From assembly GCA_030220185.1 (NCBI GenBank), contig JASPKZ010004202.1, forward strand, positions 500,001-564,000: a stretch of DNA of 64,000 nucleotides, written 5' to 3'. The position numbers and the translations under genes are program-made. Numbering within the stretch: the stretch's first letter is position 1; each line of letters opens with the position of its first letter. Of this stretch, positions 42,715-52,604 are shown one piece after another. The notes under the pieces are model-generated. The model made no database searches and was not told the DNA's origin. It worked only from the letters and a program-made list of their open reading frames with translations. The stretch is from Diploptera punctata. Taxonomy: Eukaryota; Arthropoda; Insecta; Blattodea; Blaberidae.

Positions 42715-43625
42715 AATTAAACATAGGCTCAATTCTGGAAATGCGTGCTATTATGCATTGCAGAGACTTTTGATGTCCCAACTCCTTTTAAAAAACGTTA
42801 AACTGAAAATATATAAAACTATTATTCTACCAGTGTCCACCGTTGTGGTCTCGAGGTAGCGTGCTGCCTTGTCACGCAGCGGGCCCGTGTTCGATCCCCG
42901 GTCGAGGCAGTTTTTCGGGGTGAGGTTTTTATCGGGGTTTTTCCTCACCTGTAAAACAAATGTCAGGAAAACTTTAAGGCCCAAACGGTCCCCGAAATCT
43001 TATGGACATCGCAATCATCATCATTCATATTCACCTTAGATTAAGCTTAGGATTAGGGACTCTCCTGGCGCATCACTATCATCATCATCACCCATCATAT
43101 CATCGGGGCAACGTAACCCCGCCTTCCAGGCGCCCCAACCTCAGAAGTGGGTTACAAGTACGCCATGCCAGGAGAGAACACCAGGAATGTCGAAAGACAA
43201 CCTGGGGCATTAAAAAAAATTAATCTACCAGTTATATTAGTTAATAAAGTTCTTAGGAAATTTTTTGGACCAAAGAGAGATGAACAGACAGGTGAATGGA
43301 GAAGACCACATAACAATGAACTACATGGTCTTTATAGGAAGCCAGATATAATAAGAACAGTTAAGTCTCGTAGACTGCGATGGGAAAGACGTGTGGCACG
43401 TATGGCGAATGAAAGATGTGCATGGAAGCTTCTTGTAGGAAAACCAAAAGGAAAACGCCCAGTTGGTAGACCAAGAATGAGGTGGGAGAGCAACATTAAT
43501 CATGATTTGAGGGAACTAGATTATACAGGGAATGATTGGAAAGCATTAGCTCAGGATAGGGGTGTATGGAGAGCTTATGTCCGTGCGGCCATGAACCTAC
43601 GGGTTCGATAGTGCCAGTGAGTAAG
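42715..43625 (+). mobile_element. LINE-A split by SINE2
   Basis: Left part 42715-42833 (HRLNSGNACYYALQRLL). Right part 43224-43625 in frame 43147-43611 (NKVLRKFFGPKRDEQTGEWR to NLRVR). About 70 bp around GCETWTLTLREER are missing from this copy. Confidence 0.88.
42834..43223 (+). mobile_element. SINE2 tail variant b, with 8-bp TSD
   Basis: Inserted between TCTACCAG (42826-42833) and TCTACCAG (43224-43231). Head GTCCACCGTTGTGGTCTCGA and B box GTTCGATCCCC. Tail GACTCTCCTGGCGCATCAC and GCGCCCCAACCTCAGAAGTG as at 6640-7003. Confidence 0.92.
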
Positions 43626-43639
43626 TAAGCAAGTAGGCC

Positions 43640-44088
43640 TAAGTATTGTTAAAAGCATCATTCTTATGGAGCAGAACTTTGGTCATTAACAACAAAAACA
43701 AATAAGTATCTTTTGGCAACGGAAATGGATTTTATACGAAGGGCAGCAAGAATTTCAAGAAGACAAAAGAATTAGGAACTCAGTTATAAGGGAGAAAATG
43801 AAGATTGAAGACACTATTTTAGACTATATTAAAACTCAGCAATTAAGATGGTACGGACATGTCCAGCGAATGGAAGAGGATCGGCTACCAATATGTGTTT
43901 TGGAATGGAAACCTGAGGGAAGATGAAGCAGAGGAAGACCTAAAACCTCCTGGAGTCAGGGATATATTTATAGGCCTACATGAAGGAGAAACATCTACAA
44001 CCAGGAGATTGGATGGACCGACAAAATTGGCTATTAGGAATCGAACGATGTCAAAGACATTAATCAACCGATGATGTATCTATCAAGT
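43640..44088 (+). mobile_element. LINE-C 3' part
   Basis: Codons HSYGAELWSLTTKTNKYLLA, TEMDFIRRAARISRRQKN with a frameshift, LRWYGHVQRMEEDRLP and the LQPGDWMDRQNWLLGI equivalent. TAGGCCTA (43971-43978) splits TTTATACATGAAG relative to 33515 inverted. Ends at CAACCGATGATGTATCTATC. Confidence 0.82.
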
Positions 44089-44662
44089 ATTACGTTATGC
44101 AATAATTTATATTGTGAAAAAGAGTGTCTGCGAGTTTGTATGTCATTTATGCACCAAAAAACTAATTGACGGATTTGAATGGAGTTTTTTTCATTCATTT
44201 AGATAATTTTTCTGTGGCAATTAATATAGGCCTATATAAAATATCACCGTAGGTACTACAGGGCCAGAGTTAAAAAGAAAGTGAATCGATGCACTAAAAA
44301 AAAGAGTCGCTTCTTGAACGCTTAAACGGTTTCTGCTGTCTAAACCAAAACAAATACACCAAATTAATGTAGGCTACACAGAATTGAATATCTCAAAAAA
44401 AATGTACAAAAACGTCCGGGATAGCATAGGCCTATGTCTATCTTTTACGGATAACTCGCAATAACCATTTTTGTCTTTCAGCTCAATGATGCCAAGAAGA
44501 TCGGGGATAAGTAGATTCCCGGGAAACGCCGGGTAATCAACACAGGAAATCTAAAAATAGTTAGGGTGTAAATTTATAATTATTTTACTTATTCAACTAA
44601 ACATAAAAACAAATTTAATTTATAGGCCTGCAGGTGTAGCAGCGAACACCGGATATTAGGTA
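44089..44662 (-). repeat. Z repeat, most complete copy
   Basis: Minus: GATATTCAATTCTGTG…, GATTACCCGGCGTTTCCCGGG in the middle, and a far end CATTCAAATCCGTCAATTAG and GCATAAATGACATACAAAC. Three TAG(G)CCTA-type micro-insertions relative to the 18.5-20.9 kb copy. Confidence 0.7.
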
Positions 44663-45744
44663 ATAATTTATATTTTAAAAAGGAAATGTTTCACAGCATT
44701 TAAAACATTTGTATATAATATTTTTATCACAATATAGGCCTAATTCATCTGTATTACTAGTTTCTTCTTTAGTTTTAATTGTATTAGTTCTTGTTTCGTT
44801 CATATGTTGTTTTTTGTTTGATTTCAATTTTGTAACTACGTGTATTTCTTCAAATTTATTGCATCTATTATAAGAATCAGTGACGTGTTGCTAGGCAACA
44901 AAACCTATAGGCTACTTTATATTCCTACAAAACACAAAACACGCTATCAAAACATAAAACATAGGTTCAACAAAACGTAAAATACACTTTAATAATGATT
45001 GATAGATATTACAACAATGTTTGATCATTCATAATCTCTCTTTTCTTTTTTTTTTCCAAAGCCCAAATTACAACAATGTTTATTGATTTATCGTATGTTC
45101 TTTTTTTCCAAAGCCCACATTACTCTTTTTATAAACATATCGTTTCCGCAATAAACACATTACCTTAAATATACTAAACACACAACATATAGGCCTAATA
45201 AAACACTCTGAAGTAGATAAAATATTGTAGACAACACGATAGCTTCGGTCGTGATCTAACTTGAGTATCTCGTTACTGAACCACTGCTTTTTTTAACTAC
45301 TCGTCTAAATAACTATTATATTTTAACTACAGCCCTAACATACATTTGTAGATCATGGCTCAAAATATTGGAGATTTAATAAATAAATAAATTACGCTGA
45401 TTTGATGATACAATACACTGAAATGTAAACTGGACACAAAACGCATCAATGTGTCAGTAACAGGAAATAATTTTCAAACTACAACTTTTTTGCTGAACAC
45501 TTTAACAACTATGGCTTATAAAAACACAAAAATCAAGTTTTGATGGCAATCTATAAGAACAGGATCAACTGTAAAAAGACATGGTCTTTAAATTATCATT
45601 CATTACGCCATGGACGCGTGACGGACTATAAAAACTATATCCTCTCTTTTAATACAATTAAAGAATGACACAATTCAACCATGACGAGATGAAAACATAG
45701 GAAGAACGGTGATTAAATGTGTTACAGAATCCATGATATTGTTA
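44663..45744. other. repeat-poor AT-rich stretch; intron candidate
   Basis: No mobile element family recognised over about 1.1 kb, unusual for this window. It lies downstream (minus sense) of the candidate exon and would be its first intron. Two TAGGCCTA octamers (44735, 45190). Confidence 0.4.
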
Positions 45745-45753
45745 CGTTCTTAC

Positions 45754-45846
45754 CTGTGAACACCCCACGTCTCCAAGGGACCCGCCTTTCGTGTTTGCTG
45801 CGACCCATGCTTCTGCGAATGTTTCCATAGCGCTTTGAAAGTCCAT
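45754..45846 (-). CDS. candidate first coding exon of a host gene
   Basis: On the minus strand an ATG at 45846 opens 31 codons, beginning MDFQSAMETFAEAWVA, and runs without a stop to CACAG. Immediately after is GTAAGAACG (45753 down to 45745), a strong splice donor in phase 0. The codons look protein-like: acidic and hydrophobic alternation, no repeats. No transposon family matches it. I do not recognise the protein. The region upstream has GC boxes and few repeats, as expected for a promoter. It could still be a chance frame; further exons are not visible in the window. Confidence 0.45.
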
Positions 45847-46400
45847 TTTTGTGTATAAAATAAATATAAATTAACAATCGATATTTCGTAACAATAACAC
45901 GAGAACAAAAGAAGAACATAGATTGTAGACACTCACTTGTTTATGAAATAAAAACAAAAAATCACGACGTTGACATAGCGGCAATCAGGTGACAGCAACG
46001 CCAGTAGTGCTGGATTTTAAAACTACGCGTACTACCTCTTCGACCGCCTCTCACCGACTAAACCGATAACTCCAGACCAAGCCGTATATATGTGCGCGCA
46101 GTTCTGCTACCACACATGCCCTATCTCTTTTTATTCTCCGCAAATTATTTTTTAAAAGCAGAGTATATTTTTTTAGTTCGTAATAGAAGACAGTGGAGTA
46201 ACGATAAGCGTTAGCCAACCCTTTCCAAGTCTTCGGAACCAACCGAAAGCTTGAAGCGACGAAAATCTAAACAGGCGCAAAACATAACAAGCATAGGAAA
46301 ATATAGCAGGACGACAGAGCGCACGCTCCGAGAGGAACAGCTGCGCCGATGTGTCGTGTGGGCGGTGCAAGGGGGCGGGAGCTATCGGGGGAGGCGTGTC
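45847..46400 (-). promoter_or_regulatory. candidate promoter / 5' UTR region
   Basis: CpG- and GC-richer than its surroundings, with GTGGGCGGTG at 46358 and GGGGGCGGGA at 46371 (GC-box-like). There is also a mini-ORF ATG TCA ACG TCG TGA at about 45980 on the minus strand, and ACAAGTGAGTGTC at about 45935, a possible alternative donor. No mobile element recognised. Confidence 0.3.
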
Positions 46401-46861
46401 TATCTTTAAGAAGGGGGAGGTGTCAAATCCGGGGTTTCTAAATGGAGGGGGACGAAATTAAAACATGATAAAAATATGTCAATATGTTAAGCATAATAGC
46501 AGATGCCAGTGCTCCAGAACTTAGAGATGGCCATGATAAATAGCAAAATGCTTAACTCATTGCACATAGGTGTCACTCTCTCAAGATTTTACTCTGAGTT
46601 GATTCCATATTCATGTCTGACAGTTCATTTCTTAACATGCGAACTTTATATAATCAATTTAATACAATCTTCTTCTTCTTCTTCTTTATCTCAGTTTAAC
46701 CTCTCACCTTATAGGTAGTTTTCACTTGTCACACGCCAACAGGGCCTTGCAGCGACATGACCTGTCGGAAAAGGGATTTTAAACTCTGGATCCAGCACAC
46801 AATTTTTTTTTTACCACAAAAGGACATGCAGGATCTCCCTGGATGATCAGCTCAATGTCAG
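46401..46861. other. no gene recognised
   Basis: (CTT)n at 46671-46686. No family match. Confidence 0.4.
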
Positions 46862-48135
46862 GGCCTCTTCCGTAAATTATTTTAATTATATATAACTTTC
46901 CTCATTAGAGGATTGCCTCAAGGACAAAGTGATACAGACAATTCATTTTCGAAATTGATGAAATACATTTTGTAAATACAGTAAAAAATTTCAAATTGTA
47001 ATTGAAGTAAAGTAGACATTTTGTAAATATGGTTTCTTAAAATTTAAATTGATCCTCAAATGACAGCGATGGCAATTTTAGAAAGATACACCCTGTCCAA
47101 ATCTAAGGAATTCCAAAATTTGGCTAAGAATCCTGGTATAGTACCTCTTGCCCGATCATCAATCCTGTGACAGTTATACTATCTAGTTGGTATTTATCAT
47201 AAGTAATGCCACGAGTGATTTCCAAATTATCGATAAATTCACGACTCACGAAGTGAGGAGTGAATTTATCTAGAGAATTTGGAAATCAAGAGTGGCATTT
47301 GTTAGGACTATTTAACGAATAAAATTAAGCTGTTTACTCACAAATCATTGTTTAACTATAGTTATTTTAAAATATTTATGTATTTAATGTAAACGGCGAT
47401 GTTTGAAAACAAATGAGAAATGTGAGGTTATGTTCATTCACTGCTGCTTGATCATATTATTTATTGCCAAATAAGATCGCAATATTGTAAGAGTGCACCC
47501 AAGTGGAGAAATAATGAAACACATCAAACTATATATCATAATCAACATTACGGGTTATTCATTTATTTTTTTAGTAAACAACTCAGTAAAATCAAGGAAT
47601 CTGTTCATTATTTGCTATATTCAATGTATTTGTTGGAGAAAAATAATGCTTTGACCTGTTCAGAACATTAAAAAGGAGGAGCTATCTTTATCACAAAAGC
47701 AGGAGCTGATAAAGAGAAATCGATAAAGAGCGAGGTGAAACACGGCTGTCATTGGTTGTAAAACAACATTCATTGAAACGTGATTGGTCATTGACTAGCA
47801 TTTGTGGCATGAGTTAAATAGTCTTTGTAATAGTCAATTGTTGGCCCATATATGGCTTTCTTTTCACAGTCAACTTCCTCAGGTTGGGCACTATGAGTCT
47901 CAAAACGAATTGTGGGGTCTAATACCATACCAATTTTAGAAGATGGTCTGAATGCAATAATATCTATTCGTCTGTTACCTCCATTAGTGGCCACACCATG
48001 AACTTCCTCATAAACTGTGTATCCAAAATCTCGCAAGGCTTCTGCCATCACAACTATATCATTCACACACACACCCTCACATACCGTATCTATTAGAATA
48101 ATAGGGAATTCTATGTCAGCATGCCACCTACACAA
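46862..48135 (-). mobile_element. RLE element split by a 620-bp insertion
   Basis: Minus: ORF 48162-47822, then, after the insertion, 47198-47045 (KYQLDSITVTGLMIG… equivalent), then a 3' UTR to 46862 matching 35600-35785. The same sequence is contiguous at 35380-35460. Confidence 0.75.
47199..47821. mobile_element. insertion with inverted ATGCCAC ends and a 95-bp hairpin
   Basis: Left end AAGTAATGCCACGAGTGATT. Right end GCATTTGTGGCATGAGTTAA. Immediately inside the left end, 47206-47302 is a hairpin (ATGCCAC…TTTCCAAATT…AATTTGGAAA…GTGGCAT). No ORF and no clear TSD. Superfamily unknown. Confidence 0.6.
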
Positions 48136-48162
48136 ATTCAAATAAAAAACGAAAAAATACAC
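47815..48162 (-). pseudogene. endonuclease-like ORF of an R2-type LINE (fragment)
   Basis: RWHADIEFPIILIDTVCEGV, ALRDFGYTVYEEVHGVATNG, NRRIDIIAFRPSSKIGMVLD, PTIRFETHSAQPEEVDCEKK, AIYGPTIDYYKD. The spacing RRIDII … VLDPTIRFE recalls the PD-(D/E)xK restriction-like endonuclease at the C-terminus of R2/NeSL-type elements; that is inference. Before the RWHAD codons lies TTTGAATTTGTGTAG, which looks like a splice acceptor, so a spliced gene is the alternative. Confidence 0.5.
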
Positions 48163-48545
48163 AATTTATTTTTGCAGTTTGTAAATAATTACCTGGGAGA
48201 AATATATATGTTGATTCTCCCCCCAAAATATGTGATAAATGCCTTAAAATGAAGTGAGAAGTTGAGCACAAAACAACCTAAAGTTGCCATACTTACAATG
48301 ACAAAATGTACTAATCATTATTCAGTCAGAGTAGTCAACTAATCACATAGGCTCACTGACAAACAAATGAACACTAAATTAATCTGATGCACACTCACTT
48401 TCCCATTTTCTCACCCTAACTTGCCCAAACAAACACTAACTTGCCCAAACAAACACTAACTTGGCATTAATGTAGGTGGACTCTTGGGATAGAACGCCTT
48501 ACTTCTTAATAAACATGTTGGAAATTGGCTCTAATAGCAACATGT
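48136..48545. other. no gene; short tandem repeat
   Basis: CTAACTTGCCCAAACAAACA about 2.5 times at 48416-48464. Otherwise nothing. Confidence 0.5.
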
Positions 48546-48935
48546 GTTATCACTAGAGGGCGGATTTATATGCACTAAAAACCATAAATATATGCATGCA
48601 ACTATGCAGAAAAAAAGTTGAAAATATGCTCTTAAAATTAAAAAATATGCACAAAAATTAATTTCCTTCTTATAGTAAAATACACTATTTTCTCTCATTA
48701 TTTTATTTATTTTTTTATGAAGCAAACAATTGTAATATTTTTTTTTTACTTTTTCGCTCCTAATTGAAGTTAATAATTGTATTTTATAGTGGAATTGTTA
48801 TTAATCTTGTCTGTTTTATGAAAACGCTTGTCTTGGTCCACTAACACTCACACAATGGTATTTGAGAAAATAATTTAAACTTTGATTGCCGATTTGTTTT
48901 GTCACCGCGGTCAATAATGTACAACAGGCTTCCTT

Positions 48936-49596
48936 ACTTACTCACTGGCACTATCGAACCCGTAGGTTCATGGCCGCGCGGATATAAGCTCTCCATACAT
49001 CCCTATCCTGAGCTAATGCTCTCCAATCATTCCCTGTATAATCTACTTCCCTCAAATCATAGTTAATGTTATTCTCCCACCTCATTCTTGGTCTACCAAC
49101 TGGGCGTTTTCCCTCTGGCTTTCCTACAAGAAGCTTCCATGCATGTCTTTCATTCCCCATACGTGCAACATGTCCTGCCCATCGCAGTCTACGAGACTTA
49201 ACTGTTCTTATTATATCTGGCTTCCTATAAAGACCATGTAGTTCATTGTTATGAAGTCTTCTCCATTCACCTGCCTGTTCATCCCTCTTTGGTCCAAATT
49301 TTTTCCGAAGTACTTTATTCTCAAATACCCGCAATCTCCTCTCCTCCCTTAAAGTAAAAGTCCATGTTTCGCACCCATATAATATAACTGGTAGAATAAT
49401 ATTTTTATATATTTTCAGTTTAACGTTTTTTGAAAGGAGTTGGGACGTCAAGAGTCTCTGCGATGCATAATAGCACGCATTTCCAGAATTGAGCCTATGT
49501 TTAATTTCTTTGTGCATCTCATTCCTGTTTGTGATTATTGTTCCTAGGTATTTGAATTCAGCCACTTCCTCAAAATTTCCCTCATTTGTCACTAGC
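48936..49596 (-). mobile_element. LINE-A with 8-bp TSD, inside hAT element 1
   Basis: GCTTCCTT at 48928-48935 and 49597-49604. Tail TTACTTACTC, 5' break in the MTNEGNFEE region. Confidence 0.9.
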
Positions 49597-49634
49597 GCTT
49601 CCTTTGTGTGAAATGAAGTATATTTTGCACACAT
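48951..49634 (-). pseudogene. LINE-A C-terminal frame, longest uninterrupted
   Basis: 227 codons on the minus strand. From about residue 16 it is LINE-A: LVTNEGNFEEVAEFKYLGTI, QLLSKNVKLKIYKNIILPVI, GCETWTFTLREERRLRVFEN, RRLRWAGHVARMGNERHAWK, ending NLRVR. It shows that the thumb and the GHVARM/GRPRMRW domain belong to one frame. The RT catalytic part is absent and the first residues belong to the hAT host. Confidence 0.85.
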
Positions 49635-50209
49635 GAATCCATATTTCAGGAATGATTTCTGACTCTTTGTCGTCTATGCCGACAGTCTCAATAAAGCTGA
49701 TGTTCAAACTTCAAAGAATATCGCTGGTTGAAAACGAAAACAAGGAAATTACCACCAATAAATTGCTCATAGTTGACAAGCACGTTCATCTCTTCCGAAA
49801 TCTTCCTCTCATGAAATGGTTCAGGCCAGATTGCTTTATTGACCTGTTGAGATTTAAAACTGCAGACCCCCTGCTCGGCATTGTTACTGTTGTGCAAAAA
49901 TGCTGGCTTTCTATGAAAACAAAATTGTCTTCATTTGCAAAAACATGACAATAAAGCATAAACTTGTCATTTTATGGGGTTACAAACTAATAATTTAATA
50001 TTAAATAGTGAAAAAAGTATAATATATGCAAACATATGCACATACTAGTGAAATATGCGCTAATCCCGTGAATATGCATTTATATGCACTATAAAATTTT
50101 GCCAATTGCTTCCAAATGACATGAAACGCTTCCTCCTCTTGCGTGCATATGTTTATCTTTGAAGGAATAAAACATGCAAATATGCAGAAATCCGCCCTCT
50201 AGTTATCAC

Positions 50210-51129
50210 TAGAGCCGGATTTGTATGCGAAATGCATGTTTTGTTTTAGACATTAAAAGTACGCGGAAATGATTTACACGTTTAAGTGGTCCCTTTACAG
50301 ACAATTTGAGCGATATTTGATAATGCATAGAAATGCATATTCCGGGGGAGAATGCTTATTTTAGATTTTTAATGCATAAATGCATATTTTACTCCTAAAT
50401 GTGGTTTTAAATTATAATTTTCCCTTCTGCTAACCACCAGTAATTGATAAATTATTAATTAATATATTTTTTAAATTAATAAAGTCTCTGCAGTCCATTG
50501 GATATAAGCGTAACTTGTAAATTTACATCTGTGTAAGAGGGGAATACCCGTGGGCCTTGAGAAATAATATTACCGTGTTGCTAAAATCACATTTCATAAG
50601 CTTAGTGAAGTATTAAATAAAAATCCTGGCTGCAATAGAATTTGTCAAATTAGCAAAATGTTCTCTGGTGATAGCGAAAAAATTGTAACTGAAGAGGAAT
50701 ACACTGAAGAAGAACTGTGGTGTTTTTCGAATGTACCTGTGACATCATGTGATGTAAAAAGGACATATTCATTGTATAAACCCTTCTTCACTGACAGAAA
50801 AGGAGCTTCATTCAAGAAGACCTCATGAAAACGTTCCTTACGAGCGGTAACAGCCAGGAATAAGCTAAGATTACCCTCAAAGCAAATAATTTATTTGATT
50901 TTATTACAATCTGTTTTTTCATATTTAGGGTGCATATTTTCTACATTTTTCATGCATTTTGCATGCATATTTGTCTGTTTTTGCACATTTAGGGTGCATA
51001 TTTTCTACAGTTTCATGCATTTTGCGTGCATATTTGTTTTTGCATATTTAGGGTGCATATTTTCTACATTTTTCATGCATATTTGTATGCATATTTAGTG
51101 CTTTATTTTGCATACAAATCCGGGCTCTA
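50210..51129 (+). mobile_element. hAT element 2, abutting element 1
   Basis: Ends TAGAGCCGGATTTGTATGC and GCATACAAATCCGGGCTCTA. Flanks GTTATCAC (50202-50209) and TTTATGAC (51130-51137), 6 of 8 matching. ATGCATATTT motifs are concentrated at 50310-50390 and 50920-51105. Confidence 0.8.
50590..50828 (+). pseudogene. hAT transposase C-terminal (dimerisation) remnant
   Basis: Codons around 50655-50828: KMFSGDSEKIVTEEEYTEEE, LWCFSNVPVTSCDVKRTYSL, YKPFFTDRKGASFKKTS stop. VPVTSCDVKRTYS.YK matches the conserved 'P.TS..VER.FS.' block of the hAT C-terminal dimerisation domain. No catalytic domain remains. Confidence 0.7.
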
Positions 51130-51137
51130 TTTATGAC

Positions 51138-51294
51138 AGTGGCCTAATTGGCATTAGCAGTCACTTGTTCCCTAACCACGTACAGGTGTTTCACAGGTGG
51201 TGCGACGGAATAGGACAGCAGAATAATTAGTGGACACGTAATAGAACTCACTGTAAACAGTTTGTTATAAAATTAGGAATCCTTACTCCCACTT

Positions 51295-51327
<33 letters not shown>
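51138..51327. repeat. no gene; ends in (TA)n
   Basis: (TA)n at 51298-51329 leads into the next repeat. Confidence 0.5.
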
Positions 51328-51330
<3 letters not shown>

Positions 51331-51862
51331 TAGAAGTCCCGGCCACGCGTTGCTGTGGTTAAGGTATATGTTAAAAATTTTAATCAAGTTGCTGTCTTTC
51401 AGCCAGATTACTTAAAACTAATACTTACACATGAAATTAATAATATTGAAAATAAAATAAACACTGAACACACTTAGATTATGAAATAATCAATATTTGT
51501 AATTCAATTGAAATTCGCGGTTGCAACAAAAAGCACAGCCATCTGGATCTCTCTTTGTTAAATAATAAACCAATTACCTTACACCTGCATCTGTTAGAAT
51601 CGTATGGAACTCACAGATAATTACACCGCCATCTGTTACACTCGTATGAAACTCACAGATAATTATAACTCTGTGTTAAATAATAAACAAATAATTTGCA
51701 ATAAAAAAATAATGCGATTATAAATTTAGTTATACACTACCCTAAGTCTCAAGTTGGATCAAACTGCACACAGTGTGCAAAATTTTATTAAAATCGGTTC
51801 ATTAGTTTAGGATTCCATCGCGGACAAACAACGTGACACGAAATTTTTATATATTAAGATTT
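51328..51862 (+). repeat. dispersed repeat ACTAGAAGTCCCGGCCACGC… type
   Basis: Starts after (TA)n with ACTAGAAGTCCCGGCCACGC and GTTGCTGTGG. Ends GCAAAATTTTATTAAAATCG, GGTTCATTAGTTTAGGATTC, CGCGGACAAACAACGTGAC and TTTTTATATATTAAGAT. Start and end follow the same plan as the Z repeats. ATCTGTTA.AATCGTATGGAACTCAC occurs twice inside (51588-51660). Confidence 0.6.
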
Positions 51863-52111
51863 CCTTACTAGACATAAAAATAATTTACACAAATATACAT
51901 AAGATGTTAATTATGTAATTTTTTACCTGGTAAGTCAGTCATCCTCAACTAAGTTAGTAAACTTCAAGTTATTCTAATATGGAGGCCTTTCGAAAACAAT
52001 GTTTCATCTTCTGCATTTTATCTGGAACAAATATACATGCTGTAAGCCTACATTTTTTCATACCAAGAATAATAACAATATATAGCCAATTACAAAATAA
52101 ATTCAAATAGG

Positions 52112-52290
52112 CCTACCTAGGAACAATAACACTGAGCAACAAAAAATAAACTTTCTTTTTGTCTCAGAAAGAAAATATGTGATTCTGATAGTATTTTTTC
52201 TCCTGAATTCAAATATGATATCGGTATTTCTCCATCACGCAAGGTCTTCGAGAGGTAGGAATTTATAATTTCAAACCCTTGATAGCTACT
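52112..52290 (-). mobile_element. CACTG-end element, terminal fragment
   Basis: ACACTGAGCAACAAAAAATA AACTTTCTTTTTGTCTCAG, then the inverted equivalent of 53190-53340 (GATATCGGTATTTCTCCATC). Confidence 0.65.
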
Positions 52291-52604
52291 TCTCAATTTA
52301 TTTATTTCTACAGCCTCCAAAAGGTCCAACTTCTTAACCTTGATAAGGGACCTTTTGAAGGCTGTAGAAATAAATAAATTGAAAATTAGTAATAAACTGT
52401 TAAATTCTCAACTTGATTTGAATGAATCCCCTTTGTTAAATTATAAAAAAAAACAATTATTGTTGTATTGTTGCTTAGATCAGTTGATATGTACTATAAT
52501 AACACAATTCATAATTTGTTAACATGTCTGAAGAAGGTACAGTGTACCGAAACAGCTGTCACTGAATTATATCTTAATAAATATGAAAATCAAATAAAAC
52601 TAAG
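52290..52604 (+). mobile_element. Penelope-like end fragments in head-to-head order
   Basis: 52290-52325 and 52350-52384 are inverted copies (CTACAGCCT(T)C.AAAGGTCC). DLL.AVEINKL is readable on both strands. Downstream, GTCTGAAGAAGGTACAGTGT and ACCGAAACAGCTGTCAC form a PLE-type terminal repeat. Confidence 0.5.

Larger units (their letters stand above)
48554..50201. mobile_element. hAT element 1 with perfect 8-bp TSD
   Basis: Ends TAGAGGGCGGATTT and AAATCCGCCCTCTA. TSD GTTATCAC at 48546-48553 and 50202-50209. Subterminal regions are full of ATATGCA-type motifs (48580-48655, 50030-50190). The centre (49650-49950) has weak open frames that I cannot identify as transposase. A LINE-A copy sits inside. 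Confidence 0.85.

Noticed and set aside
48531..48725. 64-codon minus ORF
   Set aside because: Falls in AT-rich hAT subterminal repeats; low complexity.
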